Shown piece by piece: positions 1 to 6,283 of a DNA stretch of 19,595 bases. Within the stretch, counting starts at the first letter, position 1. Each line of letters begins with the position of its first letter. The stretch spans positions 1 through 19,595 of the forward strand of contig CAJFTV010000167.1 of the NCBI GenBank assembly GCA_904420055.1. Reading direction: 5' to 3'. The notes under the pieces were generated by a model, which was given only the letters and a program-made list of their open reading frames with translations, did not search any database and was not told where the DNA came from. Origin of the DNA: Candidatus Alloscillospira gallinarum (GTDB lineage: Bacteria > Bacillota > Clostridia > Oscillospirales > Oscillospiraceae). The translations under genes and the position numbers were made by a program.

Positions 1-12
1 GGGAGATGAGTT

Positions 13-768
13 ATGAACAAGACAGTGCGGATAATTCTAACGGCTATTTTGGGACTTGTGTTTCTCGCCGCCTCCACCATGCTCGTGTATGAGATGATGC
101 AGCGGCGCATATCGGCCGGATATGTGGGAGGACTTCAGCTTGAGTATGAGCCGGAAATTCCACTGGACGACCAGGGGCGTTTCGTGGGACATCAGTCTGG
201 AAATGACCTGAGCAATGAAAAACTGCAGGACCTTATAGACCAGTATCCGGATGTGGTGTGCTGGCTCACGGTAAATGGCGCGGATGTGAGTGACCCGGTT
301 GTGCAGGGGTCCAGCAACGACACCTATCTGCGTTCTGACCTTGACGGAAATTATCTCCTTGCGGGCACAATTTTTATGGACTTCAGAAATTCAAGTGATT
401 TTTCAGACCCGGTGACGGTTATTTACGGCCATAATATGACTGATGGAATTATGTTCGGTCAGATAGAAAAATACCGTGACTTTAATTACCTTATGGAAAA
501 TCCTGACGTGTATATCTCCACGCCTGACGACACGGTTCACTATACTGCAGTTGCCTGCACTGTTGTGGATGCATATGACGGGGCGGTATATCAGAACATC
601 GGCGGGGACGAGTGCGGAACCACTGTTGCGGAGTATCTCGACACTGTCTCTGAGAAAAACCCGGAGGTTTACTACAGCACAGAGAGCAGCTATCTGGTGC
701 TCTCTACCTGTTCCTATCAGTATGACACGGCGAGGACTGTAATAATCTGTGTGAAAAACAACGACTGA
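13..768 (+). CDS. srtB: Class B sortase
   Basis: This 251-residue protein is a membrane-anchored cysteine transpeptidase of the sortase B family, which cleaves a sorting signal and joins surface proteins to peptidoglycan on the outer face of the membrane. An N-terminal hydrophobic segment at about residues 6-26 is the likely uncleaved anchor. The catalytic set is visible: His140 in VIYGHNM, Cys233 in the LSTC motif, and Arg241 eight residues later. Length fits the family. The ATG at 13 follows a GGGAG sequence at the very start of the window, so the promoter and any upstream operon partner lie outside. No LPXTG or NPQTN-type substrate gene is visible in this window, so its substrate is unknown. 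Family assignment is secure; class B rather than another class rests on the overall sequence pattern. Confidence 0.92.
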   Translation: MNKTVRIILTAILGLVFLAASTMLVYEMMQRRISAGYVGGLQLEYEPEIPLDDQGRFVGHQSGNDLSNEKLQDLIDQYPDVVCWLTVNGADVSDPVVQGSSNDTYLRSDLDGNYLLAGTIFMDFRNSSDFSDPVTVIYGHNMTDGIMFGQIEKYRDFNYLMENPDVYISTPDDTVHYTAVACTVVDAYDGAVYQNIGGDECGTTVAEYLDTVSEKNPEVYYSTESSYLVLSTCSYQYDTARTVIICVKNND

Positions 769-775
769 TAAATAG

Positions 776-812
776 AAGTCTCTGCCGGTGAATTCCGGCT
801 GAGACTTTTAAA
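776..812 (+). terminator. Intrinsic terminator of the sortase gene
   Basis: AAGTCTC at 776-782 pairs with GAGACTT at 801-807, and GCCGG at 784-788 pairs with CCGGC at 795-799. A T-T mismatch separates the two stems. A short T-rich tail follows. It lies just after the sortase stop codon. Confidence 0.75.
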
Positions 813-827
813 TAACTGTATTGTAAA

Positions 828-859
828 AAAGCAGCCCATATGTTCTCTTGGGCTGCTTT
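828..859 (-). terminator. Intrinsic terminator of the DUF523 gene
   Basis: Perfect 11-bp stem, AAAGCAGCCCA (828-838) with TGGGCTGCTTT (849-859), and a 10-base loop. Read on the minus strand it follows the DUF523 stop codon and runs into a T tract (the A run at 825-830 on the plus strand). Together with the sortase terminator it separates two converging transcripts. Confidence 0.85.
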
Positions 860-863
860 GGTG

Positions 864-1286
864 TTATTTTATGCTGTTTTCATCTGTGACTTTAAAGCCC
901 ATGGCCTTTAAAAGCCCGGCGGTTATGCCGTCGCCGGTGATAAGTGTGCCGGAAAATGTACCGTCATATATAGTACCGCAGCCGCAGGAAGGGCTTTTTG
1001 ATTTGAGAACGGCAAACTCTACATTGTGTTCTCTGGCAAGTTCCAGCGCATGGCGCGCGCCTTTTTCATATTCTGCTGTGACGTCCCGCCCGGCGCTGGA
1101 TATTACACGGCCGTTCACAATTTCTGCCGGGTCTCTTGGTGTGGGCAGTCCGCCGTCCTGCTCCGGACAGATTGGGATTATCTCGTATTTTTCACTCAGC
1201 GCGCACACCGCGTCATTTTTACAGCTGTCGCCTTTATACCGGCAGTTTATGCCCAAAAGACATTTGCTGACAAGTATTTTTTTCAT
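864..1286 (-). CDS. DUF523 protein, TudS-like thiouracil desulfidase
   Basis: This 140-residue protein belongs to DUF523. Characterised members (TudS) use a [4Fe-4S] cluster held by three cysteines to remove sulfur from 2-thiouracil or 4-thio-UMP. Candidate ligands are Cys9 in SKCLLG, Cys40 in PICPEQ, and Cys101 or Cys103 in SKSPSCGCG; Glu42 and nearby serines lie where acid-base residues would be expected. Length matches stand-alone DUF523 proteins, with no DUF1722 fusion. The ATG at 1286 follows AGGAG. The gene sits 62 bases downstream of the uracil permease on the same strand, so the two are probably cotranscribed, which agrees with a pyrimidine salvage role. The family assignment is strong; the desulfidase activity is inferred from family and context. 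Confidence 0.85.
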   Translation of the reverse strand: MKKILVSKCLLGINCRYKGDSCKNDAVCALSEKYEIIPICPEQDGGLPTPRDPAEIVNGRVISSAGRDVTAEYEKGARHALELAREHNVEFAVLKSKSPSCGCGTIYDGTFSGTLITGDGITAGLLKAMGFKVTDENSIK

Positions 1287-1306
1287 ATTTTTTTACTCCT
1301 ATGCAT

Positions 1307-1338
1307 ATCCCCAAAGACGATATATTGTCTTTGGGGAT
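1307..1338 (-). other. Intercistronic hairpin between permease and DUF523
   Basis: Perfect 12-bp inverted repeat, ATCCCCAAAGAC (1307-1318) and GTCTTTGGGGAT (1327-1338), with an 8-base loop. It lies between the permease stop codon and the DUF523 ribosome site. Neither side has a T tract, so it looks more like an mRNA processing or stability element than a terminator. Confidence 0.6.
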
Positions 1339-1348
1339 TATTGCGAGT

Positions 1349-2821
1349 TTATTTTTTACGTGAAGATTTTGCGGCTTTTGCTGCCGCCTTTTCAGCCGCC
1401 TCAGCCCGCTTTAAGTCCTCCGGCGCGCCGAAATTCCTTATCTCATTTTTTACCTTTGGCAGTATTGCGTTGAGTATAATACCTATTACAGTGGCAATGA
1501 ATACTCCGGTGAGCCTTATGCTTAGGCCGCCGCCCAGGGCGACTGTAATGCCGTTGTCATTTGTGGCCACAATTGTGCCTATGCCGACTACCAGTATCAT
1601 GGCGACTACCATGATGTTTCTTGTCTTGGTCATGTCGACGACAGAGGCAGCCAGTGTCCTGAGGCCGATAGCGGAAATCATACCGTAGAGTATAATCTCG
1701 ATTCCGCCGCGGACAGGTGTGGGGATAGTCTGCAAAAATGCGCCGAACTTTCCGAAAAAGCCCAGGATTATTGCAAATACAGCCGTCCAGCGGAGAATTT
1801 TCGGATTATAGTTTTTTGTGGCGGCGAGAACACCGGTGTTCTCAGAATATGTCGTGTTGCAGGGGCCGCCTAAAAGCCCGGCAAGCGCGGTTGCCGCGCC
1901 GTCCCCCAAAAGTGTACGGTGGAGGCCCGGGTCCTTAAAGAAGTCCTTGCCGCACACGGCGCCGTTTGTGGTGATGTCGCCGATGTGCTCCATAAAGGGA
2001 ATAATTGCTATGATTGCAATGGAGATGACAGCGCCCCAGTCGGTGAATTTGGGGAGGCTGAAGAACTGAATGCCGTTTGTATCTGTGGATATAAAGGGAA
2101 TATTGAGCCAAGCGGCTTCTTTAAAAGGAGTGAAATCCATAAGGCCGGGCATGCAGGTAAAGTTGAGAATTACACTCAGAATGTATCCGGCGAGGATACC
2201 GATGAGTATGGGGATTATGTTGAAGATTTTAAATACCCTGTTTTTCTTAAATTCCACAACATTGAAAAGGATTGTGACGGCAATTGTAAACACAGCGATA
2301 AGTATGTGAGCCCAGTTTACCTTGACCGCCGCGGTCGCAGCGTCATACGATACGCCTACATCATTCATACCGGTTTTTGCAAGGCTGAGACCTATTAGTA
2401 TTATTACAGGGCCGGTAACAACAGCCGGAAAAATCTTTTTTACCCTTGCCGGACCGATAAGGTACACAATAAGAGCAAATACAAAATACAGGAGACCGGC
2501 GCCGATTATACCGGCCTGGGCTATCTGGATACCCTCCTGGGATACCTTTCCGTCCACCATTGAATAGGCGCATATGGCGCTTATAAACATGAAGCTGGAG
2601 CCCAAAAATACCGGCACCTTGAATTTGGTGATGACGTGAAACAGCAGTGTCCCAAGTCCGGCGGTGACAAGTGCCACCGATACGTTCATGCCTGTGAGAA
2701 GCGGCACGAGGATTGTGGCGCCGAACATTGCAAAAAGGTGCTGTATGGCGAGGAGCCATTCCTTGCCGTTTACCAGCCAGATAGTGCCATGCTTTGGAGC
2801 CTTTGGCGCTTTTTTCTCCAT
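1349..2821 (-). CDS. uraA: Uracil permease (NCS2 / uracil-xanthine permease family)
   Basis: This 490-residue integral membrane protein is a nucleobase symporter of the NCS2 family, most like uracil permeases. It has about 12-14 hydrophobic segments. Family marks visible are Gln27-His28 in the first helix (LAIQHLFAMFG), Glu278 in FMEHIGDITTNG, and Glu327 in the TTYSENTGV stretch, the positions of the substrate-binding glutamates. The C-terminus is rich in lysine and alanine. The open frame runs upstream to 3073, but the ATG at 2821 has a strong GGAGG site, while the longer start would lie upstream of the likely transcription start. Divergent upp supports uracil as substrate; xanthine is the main alternative. 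Expression is probably controlled through the long leader described separately. Confidence 0.92.
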   Translation of the reverse strand: MEKKAPKAPKHGTIWLVNGKEWLLAIQHLFAMFGATILVPLLTGMNVSVALVTAGLGTLLFHVITKFKVPVFLGSSFMFISAICAYSMVDGKVSQEGIQIAQAGIIGAGLLYFVFALIVYLIGPARVKKIFPAVVTGPVIILIGLSLAKTGMNDVGVSYDAATAAVKVNWAHILIAVFTIAVTILFNVVEFKKNRVFKIFNIIPILIGILAGYILSVILNFTCMPGLMDFTPFKEAAWLNIPFISTDTNGIQFFSLPKFTDWGAVISIAIIAIIPFMEHIGDITTNGAVCGKDFFKDPGLHRTLLGDGAATALAGLLGGPCNTTYSENTGVLAATKNYNPKILRWTAVFAIILGFFGKFGAFLQTIPTPVRGGIEIILYGMISAIGLRTLAASVVDMTKTRNIMVVAMILVVGIGTIVATNDNGITVALGGGLSIRLTGVFIATVIGIILNAILPKVKNEIRNFGAPEDLKRAEAAEKAAAKAAKSSRKK

Positions 2822-2868
2822 AAAATTTCCCTCCGTTATTAAGTTTTGGCCTTCTGGGAGCCCTGCTG

Positions 2869-2941
2869 CTGTACACTGCCGGAAGCTTTCAGCCTGCGGG
2901 TGTCCGTCCCAAGTCGCAGGTTTTAAATGCTGTGTGTACAG
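2869..2941 (-). promoter_or_regulatory. Structured 5' leader domain of the uracil permease mRNA
   Basis: On the minus strand, between the attenuator and the ribosome site, an 8-bp closing stem (GTGTACAG at 2934-2941 with CTGTACAC at 2869-2876 in plus-strand letters) encloses a 6-bp stem (CCTGCG 2893-2898 with CGCAGG 2915-2920). A third weak hairpin lies around 2881-2892. The layout resembles a three-way junction. I do not recognise a purine, PRPP, preQ1 or THF riboswitch core, or a PyrR-binding loop. A regulatory role is inferred. Confidence 0.45.
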
Positions 2942-2961
2942 GGAACATGGTTTTACGCAGT

Positions 2962-2990
2962 AAAAAAGCCATATCGGTATATGACATGGC
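2962..2990 (-). terminator. Attenuator-like terminator in the permease leader
   Basis: On the minus strand GCCAT followed by G and T pairs with ATATGGC, giving 7 bp with one G-U pair and a 9-base loop. Six T residues follow (A run at 2962-2967 on the plus strand). It lies about 70 bases after the predicted transcription start and about 140 bases before the permease ATG, the position of a premature terminator. Confidence 0.6.
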
Positions 2991-3063
2991 AAGAAACTCA
3001 AACATTGATTATTAAGATAAATGCCCTGCGGATATATCAGTATCTCCCATTCAGACCACGTAG

Positions 3064-3092
3064 ATATTAACATAACATAAAGACGGTGTCAA
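3064..3092 (-). promoter_or_regulatory. Sigma-A promoter of the uracil permease operon
   Basis: Minus strand: perfect -35 TTGACA (3087-3092), 17-base spacer, -10 TAATAT (3064-3069). It predicts an untranslated leader of about 235 bases before the permease ATG. Confidence 0.8.
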
Positions 3093-3120
3093 CTTTTTTC
3101 GACAATAAAGGGACGGCAAT

Positions 3121-3149
3121 TTGCTTATTCTCTGTGCAGATGTTATAAT
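3121..3149 (+). promoter_or_regulatory. Sigma-A promoter of upp
   Basis: TTGCTT (3121-3126), 17-base spacer, perfect TATAAT (3144-3149). The predicted start is near 3156, giving a leader of about 50 bases. The upp and permease promoters are back to back with their -35 boxes 28 bases apart. Confidence 0.8.
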
Positions 3150-3207
3150 CAGTAAAACAATGCAGAAAAGACGATTAAAATCTGCGCAGAATAATGGAGG
3201 GACAAAA

Positions 3208-3849
3208 ATGGAGGACTATTTTAAAAATGTGGTGATTTTTGACCACCCCCTTATCGCCCATAAGATAACACACCTGTGCGATGTGAACACAGGAACAAAA
3301 GAGTTTAATGAAATTGTGGGAGAGCTGGCAATGCTCATGGGCTATGAGGCCCTGCGGGATATGGAGACGGAGCTTGTAGAGATACAGGCGCCTCTTGCAA
3401 GGTTTAAATCCCCTGTACTGAAGAATAATTTTACCATAGTGCCAATACTGAGGGCGGGGCTTGGAATGGTGGACGGGCTGAGAACCCTGTCGCCCACGGC
3501 AAGGGTTGGCCATATCGGCATGTACCGTGATGAGGAGACGTTGGAGCCCCACGTTTATTTCCATAAGATGCCCTCAGACGCAAAAGATGGTCCTGTAATA
3601 ATAGTTGACCCGGCCCTGGCTACGGGAGGCAGCATGGAGGCGGCCGTGCGGTTTGTCAAGGAAAAGGGGTGCACAAACATAAAGTGCATGTGCCTGATTG
3701 CGGCCCCTGAGGGTGTGCGGCGCGTCATGGAGAGCCACCCGGACGTAAAGCTGTACATAGCAAAGTATGCGGACGCTCCCCTGAATGAAAAGGGGTATAT
3801 TGTCACGGCTTTCGGTGACGCGGGGGACAGGGTATTTGGGACAAAATGA
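3208..3849 (+). CDS. upp: Uracil phosphoribosyltransferase
   Basis: This 213-residue cytoplasmic enzyme makes UMP and pyrophosphate from uracil and PRPP. The PRPP-binding loop is VDPALATGGSM at about residues 133-143 (the common form is DPMLATGGS). The uracil-binding C-terminus is GYIVTAFGDAGDRVFGT at about 196-212. Length is typical. An open frame reaches back to 3121, but the ATG at 3208 is preceded by GGAGGG with 6-base spacing, and the earlier region holds the promoter, so 3208 is the start. A GNAT gene starts 2 bases after its stop, so they share a transcript. The divergent uracil permease completes an uptake and salvage pair. Confidence 0.97.
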   Translation: MEDYFKNVVIFDHPLIAHKITHLCDVNTGTKEFNEIVGELAMLMGYEALRDMETELVEIQAPLARFKSPVLKNNFTIVPILRAGLGMVDGLRTLSPTARVGHIGMYRDEETLEPHVYFHKMPSDAKDGPVIIVDPALATGGSMEAAVRFVKEKGCTNIKCMCLIAAPEGVRRVMESHPDVKLYIAKYADAPLNEKGYIVTAFGDAGDRVFGTK

Positions 3850-3850
3850 C

Positions 3851-4297
3851 ATGGAATTTTTTAAGGTGTCAGGCGATAGAAGGGCTTTCTATGACCTGCT
3901 TTTGCTTGCGGACGAGCAGGAGGACATGATTTCCCGGTATATAGACCGTGGGGATATGTTCGTTCTGAAAGAAAACAGCGATGTTTGCGGCCAGGCCATT
4001 GTCACTGAGGAGGGAGACGGCATATATGAGATAAAGAGCCTGTCCGTATATCCGAAATACCAGAAAACAGGTGTGGGAAGCCGCATAGTGCAGCAGTGCC
4101 TTGAATATTATGTAAACTGGAAAGAGTTCCGCGTCGGAACCGGCGACGCCCCGGAGGGAACTGTGACTTTTTATGAGAAGCTTGGGTTTAAAAGGTATGG
4201 TGTCATAGAGGATTTTTTCACTCTGAACTATGACCACCCGATAATTGAAAATGGACATCGTCTAAAAGACATGGTAATGCTGAAAATGACGCGGTAA
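3851..4297 (+). CDS. GNAT family N-acetyltransferase
   Basis: This 148-residue GNAT-fold protein transfers an acetyl group from acetyl-CoA to an unknown amine. The acetyl-CoA loop is QKTGVGSRI at about residues 71-79, after the SLSVYPKY strand. The later EKLGFKRYG segment is the usual C-terminal GNAT signature. It resembles small YvbK-like acetyltransferases of Firmicutes. ATG 3851 lies 2 bases after the upp stop with only a weak GGG ribosome site, which suggests translational coupling to upp. A longer in-frame start would overlap the 3' end of upp and is less likely. Any link to uracil metabolism is unproven. It ends directly at a strong terminator. Confidence 0.85.
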   Translation: MEFFKVSGDRRAFYDLLLLADEQEDMISRYIDRGDMFVLKENSDVCGQAIVTEEGDGIYEIKSLSVYPKYQKTGVGSRIVQQCLEYYVNWKEFRVGTGDAPEGTVTFYEKLGFKRYGVIEDFFTLNYDHPIIENGHRLKDMVMLKMTR

Positions 4298-4331
4298 AAA
4301 TAACTCCCTGATTTATATCAGGGAGTTATTT
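4298..4331. terminator. Bidirectional terminator between GNAT and TSCPD genes
   Basis: Perfect 15-bp stem, AAATAACTCCCTGAT (4298-4312) and ATCAGGGAGTTATTT (4317-4331), with a 4-base loop. The arms end in A/T runs, so it can work on both strands. It starts at the base after the GNAT stop codon and its last base is the last base of the TSCPD stop codon. Confidence 0.9.
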
Positions 4332-4579
4332 TAGCTGTTCTTATTTAAAGCCTGTTCCAAGGCGATGGAGAGCTGGTCAGGACATGACGTATCCCTGTAT
4401 CCACAGGTCGTCCCGCGGAGTTTTTTTATTACGTCCCTTGCGTTCATTCCCACGACGAGCTGCGATATGCCCTTTAAGTTGCCGGGGCAGCCGCCATGGA
4501 ATTTTACGTGTTTTATTGTCTCGCCGTCAAGCTCTACTTCGATAGTTTTGGAGCACACGCCCCGAGTCATGTATACCAT
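4331..4579 (-). CDS. Small TSCPD-domain protein (TIGR03905-like)
   Basis: This 82-residue protein matches the short TSCPD-domain family of unknown function. The same domain occurs at the C-terminus of some B12-dependent ribonucleotide reductases. The naming motif is visible as DTSCPDQLS near residues 63-71, along with HGGCPGN near 28-34. Four cysteines (9, 31, 59, 66) could bind metal, though this is inference. The start at 4579 follows GGGAG with about 9-base spacing; a second in-frame ATG three codons later is possible. It stands alone, convergent with the upp operon. Confidence 0.85.
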   Translation of the reverse strand: MVYMTRGVCSKTIEVELDGETIKHVKFHGGCPGNLKGISQLVVGMNARDVIKKLRGTTCGYRDTSCPDQLSIALEQALNKNS

Positions 4580-4721
4580 TTTGTATTTCTCCCTGAGTTG
4601 TTGTTAAAAATTTGTGCGCAGCAGGCCGCACCGCGCATTTTTACAATGATTACATTCTAAAAGTACGGCATGCACAATACAGCACTGCCCGCCGCGATTA
4701 TAACGGCAGCGAAGTGCGCAA

Positions 4722-4750
4722 TTGCGAAATGTTGTAATGTATTATATCAT
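4722..4750 (+). promoter_or_regulatory. Possible sigma-A promoter upstream of spoIIP
   Basis: TTGCGA (4722-4727), 17-base spacer, TATCAT (4745-4750). A second candidate is CATACAGT at 4797-4804, which resembles the -10 box of the mother-cell factor sigma-E but has no clear -35 partner. Which one drives spoIIP cannot be decided from sequence. The rest of the 4580-4840 gap shows nothing else convincing. Confidence 0.35.
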
Positions 4751-4798
4751 GGCTTAAATCCCATTTCAATATGTGTAATAAAGCGTAAAAGTTCCTCA

Positions 4799-4823
4799 TA
4801 CAGTTAAAAAAGAAATAACTGTA
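4799..4823 (+). repeat. Inverted repeat just upstream of the spoIIP ribosome site
   Basis: TACAGTTA (4799-4806) and TAACTGTA (4816-4823) with a 9-base A-rich spacer, ending just before GGAGGA. It could be an operator or an mRNA hairpin. Function unknown. Confidence 0.4.
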
Positions 4824-4840
4824 CGGAGGAAAAAGGGCAA

Positions 4841-6031
4841 ATGCGAAAAATAAGCAGAGCAAAAAGTAAAAGTAGCGGCAAACCGGCACAGGCAATCGTG
4901 ACGTGGCTTCTGTGTATGCTGGCGGCGTGTATTCTCATAAAGTCAATTGCCGGTTCAGAGCTGGGGAAGAAGATAGAGACAGAGCTTCAAAGCTTCGCGA
5001 TGAGGGACGGTACGGCCGAAACAATACTTGGCATGGAGATGGGCTCGCCGTTTAAAAACATGGGCCTTGTAAATGTGGCATTGGACGCGCCGGATACTCC
5101 GGAAGAGGCCGGAGAGACGGGCAGTGACGCACAGGAGACCGTGGTAGGTGAGTCAGCTATTCCTGAGGAGATAGAACCTGAGGATATCCAGACTGAACAG
5201 ATTGAGACTTTTGGAAAGACAGTGTACGACCTTGTGGAGGGAAATGTATTTACCTCAGGTCAGACCCTTGATAATTCTGTGATAGAACTTGACAATACAA
5301 CAGGATATGAGGTGGATACAAGCGCGCTTTTAAACCAGCCCCTTAATATGACAATTAATCCGGAGGAACCCACAGTGCTCATCGTGCACACCCACGGCAG
5401 CGAGGCATATACCCCGGCGGGAGATGATATCTATACTGAGACGGATTCCTACAGGACCGAGGATAACAACTATAATGTAGTGAGGGTGGGCGAGGAGCTT
5501 AAAAACTGTCTGGAGGCATATGGCATTTCCGTAATACATAACACAACGCTTCACGATTACCCCAGCTATAACGGCGCATATGACCGCGCAGCGGTGACAA
5601 TATCAGATATGCTCAAGCAGTACCCCACAATTAAAATAGTAATTGACCTGCATCGTGACGCAATATTAAATATGGACGGCTCAGTTTACAAATCCACAGC
5701 GAATGTCAATGGAAGCGAGTGCTCACAGCTCCTTTTTGTAATGGGCACAGATAAGCTTGGGGCAAACTTTCCCCACTGGCAGGAAAATCTTCAGATGGCT
5801 ATAAAGCTCCAGTATGCGCTGGAGAATATGTACCCTTCTATAACAAAGCCGATACTTATCTCCGAATATGGATACAATCAGGGGGCGACAAACGGCTCTA
5901 TGATACTTGAAGTGGGCTGCAACGGCAATACCCTGCAGGAATCTCTGGCCGCTGTAAGGTATTTTGCAGACGGCGCGGCAGAAGTAATCGCAAGTGCAAT
6001 AGAAAAAACTGAATTTGCTATTGACAAATAA
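4841..6031 (+). CDS. spoIIP: Stage II sporulation protein P
   Basis: This 396-residue protein is the membrane-anchored peptidoglycan amidase/endopeptidase of the SpoIID-SpoIIM-SpoIIP engulfment machine, acting in the space between mother cell and forespore. One transmembrane segment lies at about residues 17-36, followed by an acidic, low-complexity linker (about 85-125). The catalytic domain starts near residue 178. The zinc and catalytic motifs are HTHGSEAY (His183, His185, Glu188), IDLHRDA (His271) and the later MILEVG (Glu357). Length is typical of Clostridia. The ATG follows GGAGGA with about 11-base spacing. No gpr or other sporulation gene is adjacent. This gene shows that the organism is, or descends from, an endospore former. 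Confidence 0.95.
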   Translation: MRKISRAKSKSSGKPAQAIVTWLLCMLAACILIKSIAGSELGKKIETELQSFAMRDGTAETILGMEMGSPFKNMGLVNVALDAPDTPEEAGETGSDAQETVVGESAIPEEIEPEDIQTEQIETFGKTVYDLVEGNVFTSGQTLDNSVIELDNTTGYEVDTSALLNQPLNMTINPEEPTVLIVHTHGSEAYTPAGDDIYTETDSYRTEDNNYNVVRVGEELKNCLEAYGISVIHNTTLHDYPSYNGAYDRAAVTISDMLKQYPTIKIVIDLHRDAILNMDGSVYKSTANVNGSECSQLLFVMGTDKLGANFPHWQENLQMAIKLQYALENMYPSITKPILISEYGYNQGATNGSMILEVGCNGNTLQESLAAVRYFADGAAEVIASAIEKTEFAIDK

Positions 6032-6049
6032 AAAACAAGGCGATATAAT
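6021..6049 (+). promoter_or_regulatory. Promoter of tRNA-Leu
   Basis: Perfect -35 TTGACA (6021-6026), 17-base spacer and perfect -10 TATAAT (6044-6049). The -35 box lies in the last codons of spoIIP. The predicted start is about 10 bases before the mature tRNA. Confidence 0.85.
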
Positions 6050-6065
6050 AAACCTCGCCGTATGA

Positions 6066-6150
6066 GCGAGAGTGCTGGAATAGGTAGACAGGCACGTTTG
6101 AGGGGCGTGTGTCTTGTGGCGTGTGGGTTCGACTCCCATCTCTCGCACCA
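6066..6150 (+). tRNA. tRNA-Leu (anticodon GAG)
   Basis: The acceptor stem GCGAGAG (6066-6072) pairs with CTCTCGC (6140-6146), followed by A and an encoded CCA. The anticodon stem is CACGT/GCGTG (6093-6097 and 6105-6109), with loop TTGAGGG and anticodon GAG at 6100-6102, reading CUC/CUU leucine codons. A long variable arm, typical of class II tRNAs, and a T arm with loop TTCGACT follow. It has its own consensus promoter and terminator. Confidence 0.97.
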
Positions 6151-6188
6151 AAATCGGAACAAGTATCACTTGTTCCGATTTTGTTTTT
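6150..6188 (+). terminator. Terminator of tRNA-Leu
   Basis: AAAATCGGAACAAG (6150-6163) pairs perfectly with CTTGTTCCGATTTT (6169-6182), followed by GTTTTT. It begins at the last base of the tRNA CCA end. Confidence 0.92.
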
Positions 6189-6224
6189 ATTGTATTCCTT
6201 GAGAGGGAAATTTAAGGACGAAAT

Positions 6225-6263
6225 AAAATATGGAAAGACACTGCAAATGTCTTTCCATATTTT
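6225..6263 (-). terminator. Terminator of the pentapeptide-repeat gene
   Basis: Perfect 16-bp stem, AAAATATGGAAAGACA (6225-6240) and TGTCTTTCCATATTTT (6248-6263), with a 7-base loop. A/T-rich flanks on both sides allow bidirectional use. It lies 20 bases past the stop codon of the minus-strand gene. Confidence 0.85.
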
Positions 6264-6283
6264 TTAGTGTAATTATGGAGCTC

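Noticed and set aside
871..1688. Long plus-strand open frames across the DUF523 and permease region
   Set aside because: They are antisense to well-supported genes, lack ribosome sites and show no recognisable protein family.
2895..3010. Short open frames in the permease leader (12 and 38 codons) as leader peptides
   Set aside because: Neither has a ribosome binding site, and neither is rich in codons that would suggest attenuation by translation.
2822..3073. 84-residue N-terminal extension of the uracil permease
   Set aside because: The in-frame extension starts upstream of the predicted transcription start, has no ribosome site and no family similarity. The ATG at 2821 has a strong GGAGG site.
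3121..3207. Longer start for upp
   Set aside because: It would begin at the -35 box of the upp promoter. The ATG at 3208 has GGAGGG at ideal spacing and matches the family length.
6066..6263. Phage or island attachment site at the tRNA-Leu gene
   Set aside because: No integrase, no repeat of the tRNA 3' end and no change in gene content next to it. The inverted repeats there are ordinary terminators.
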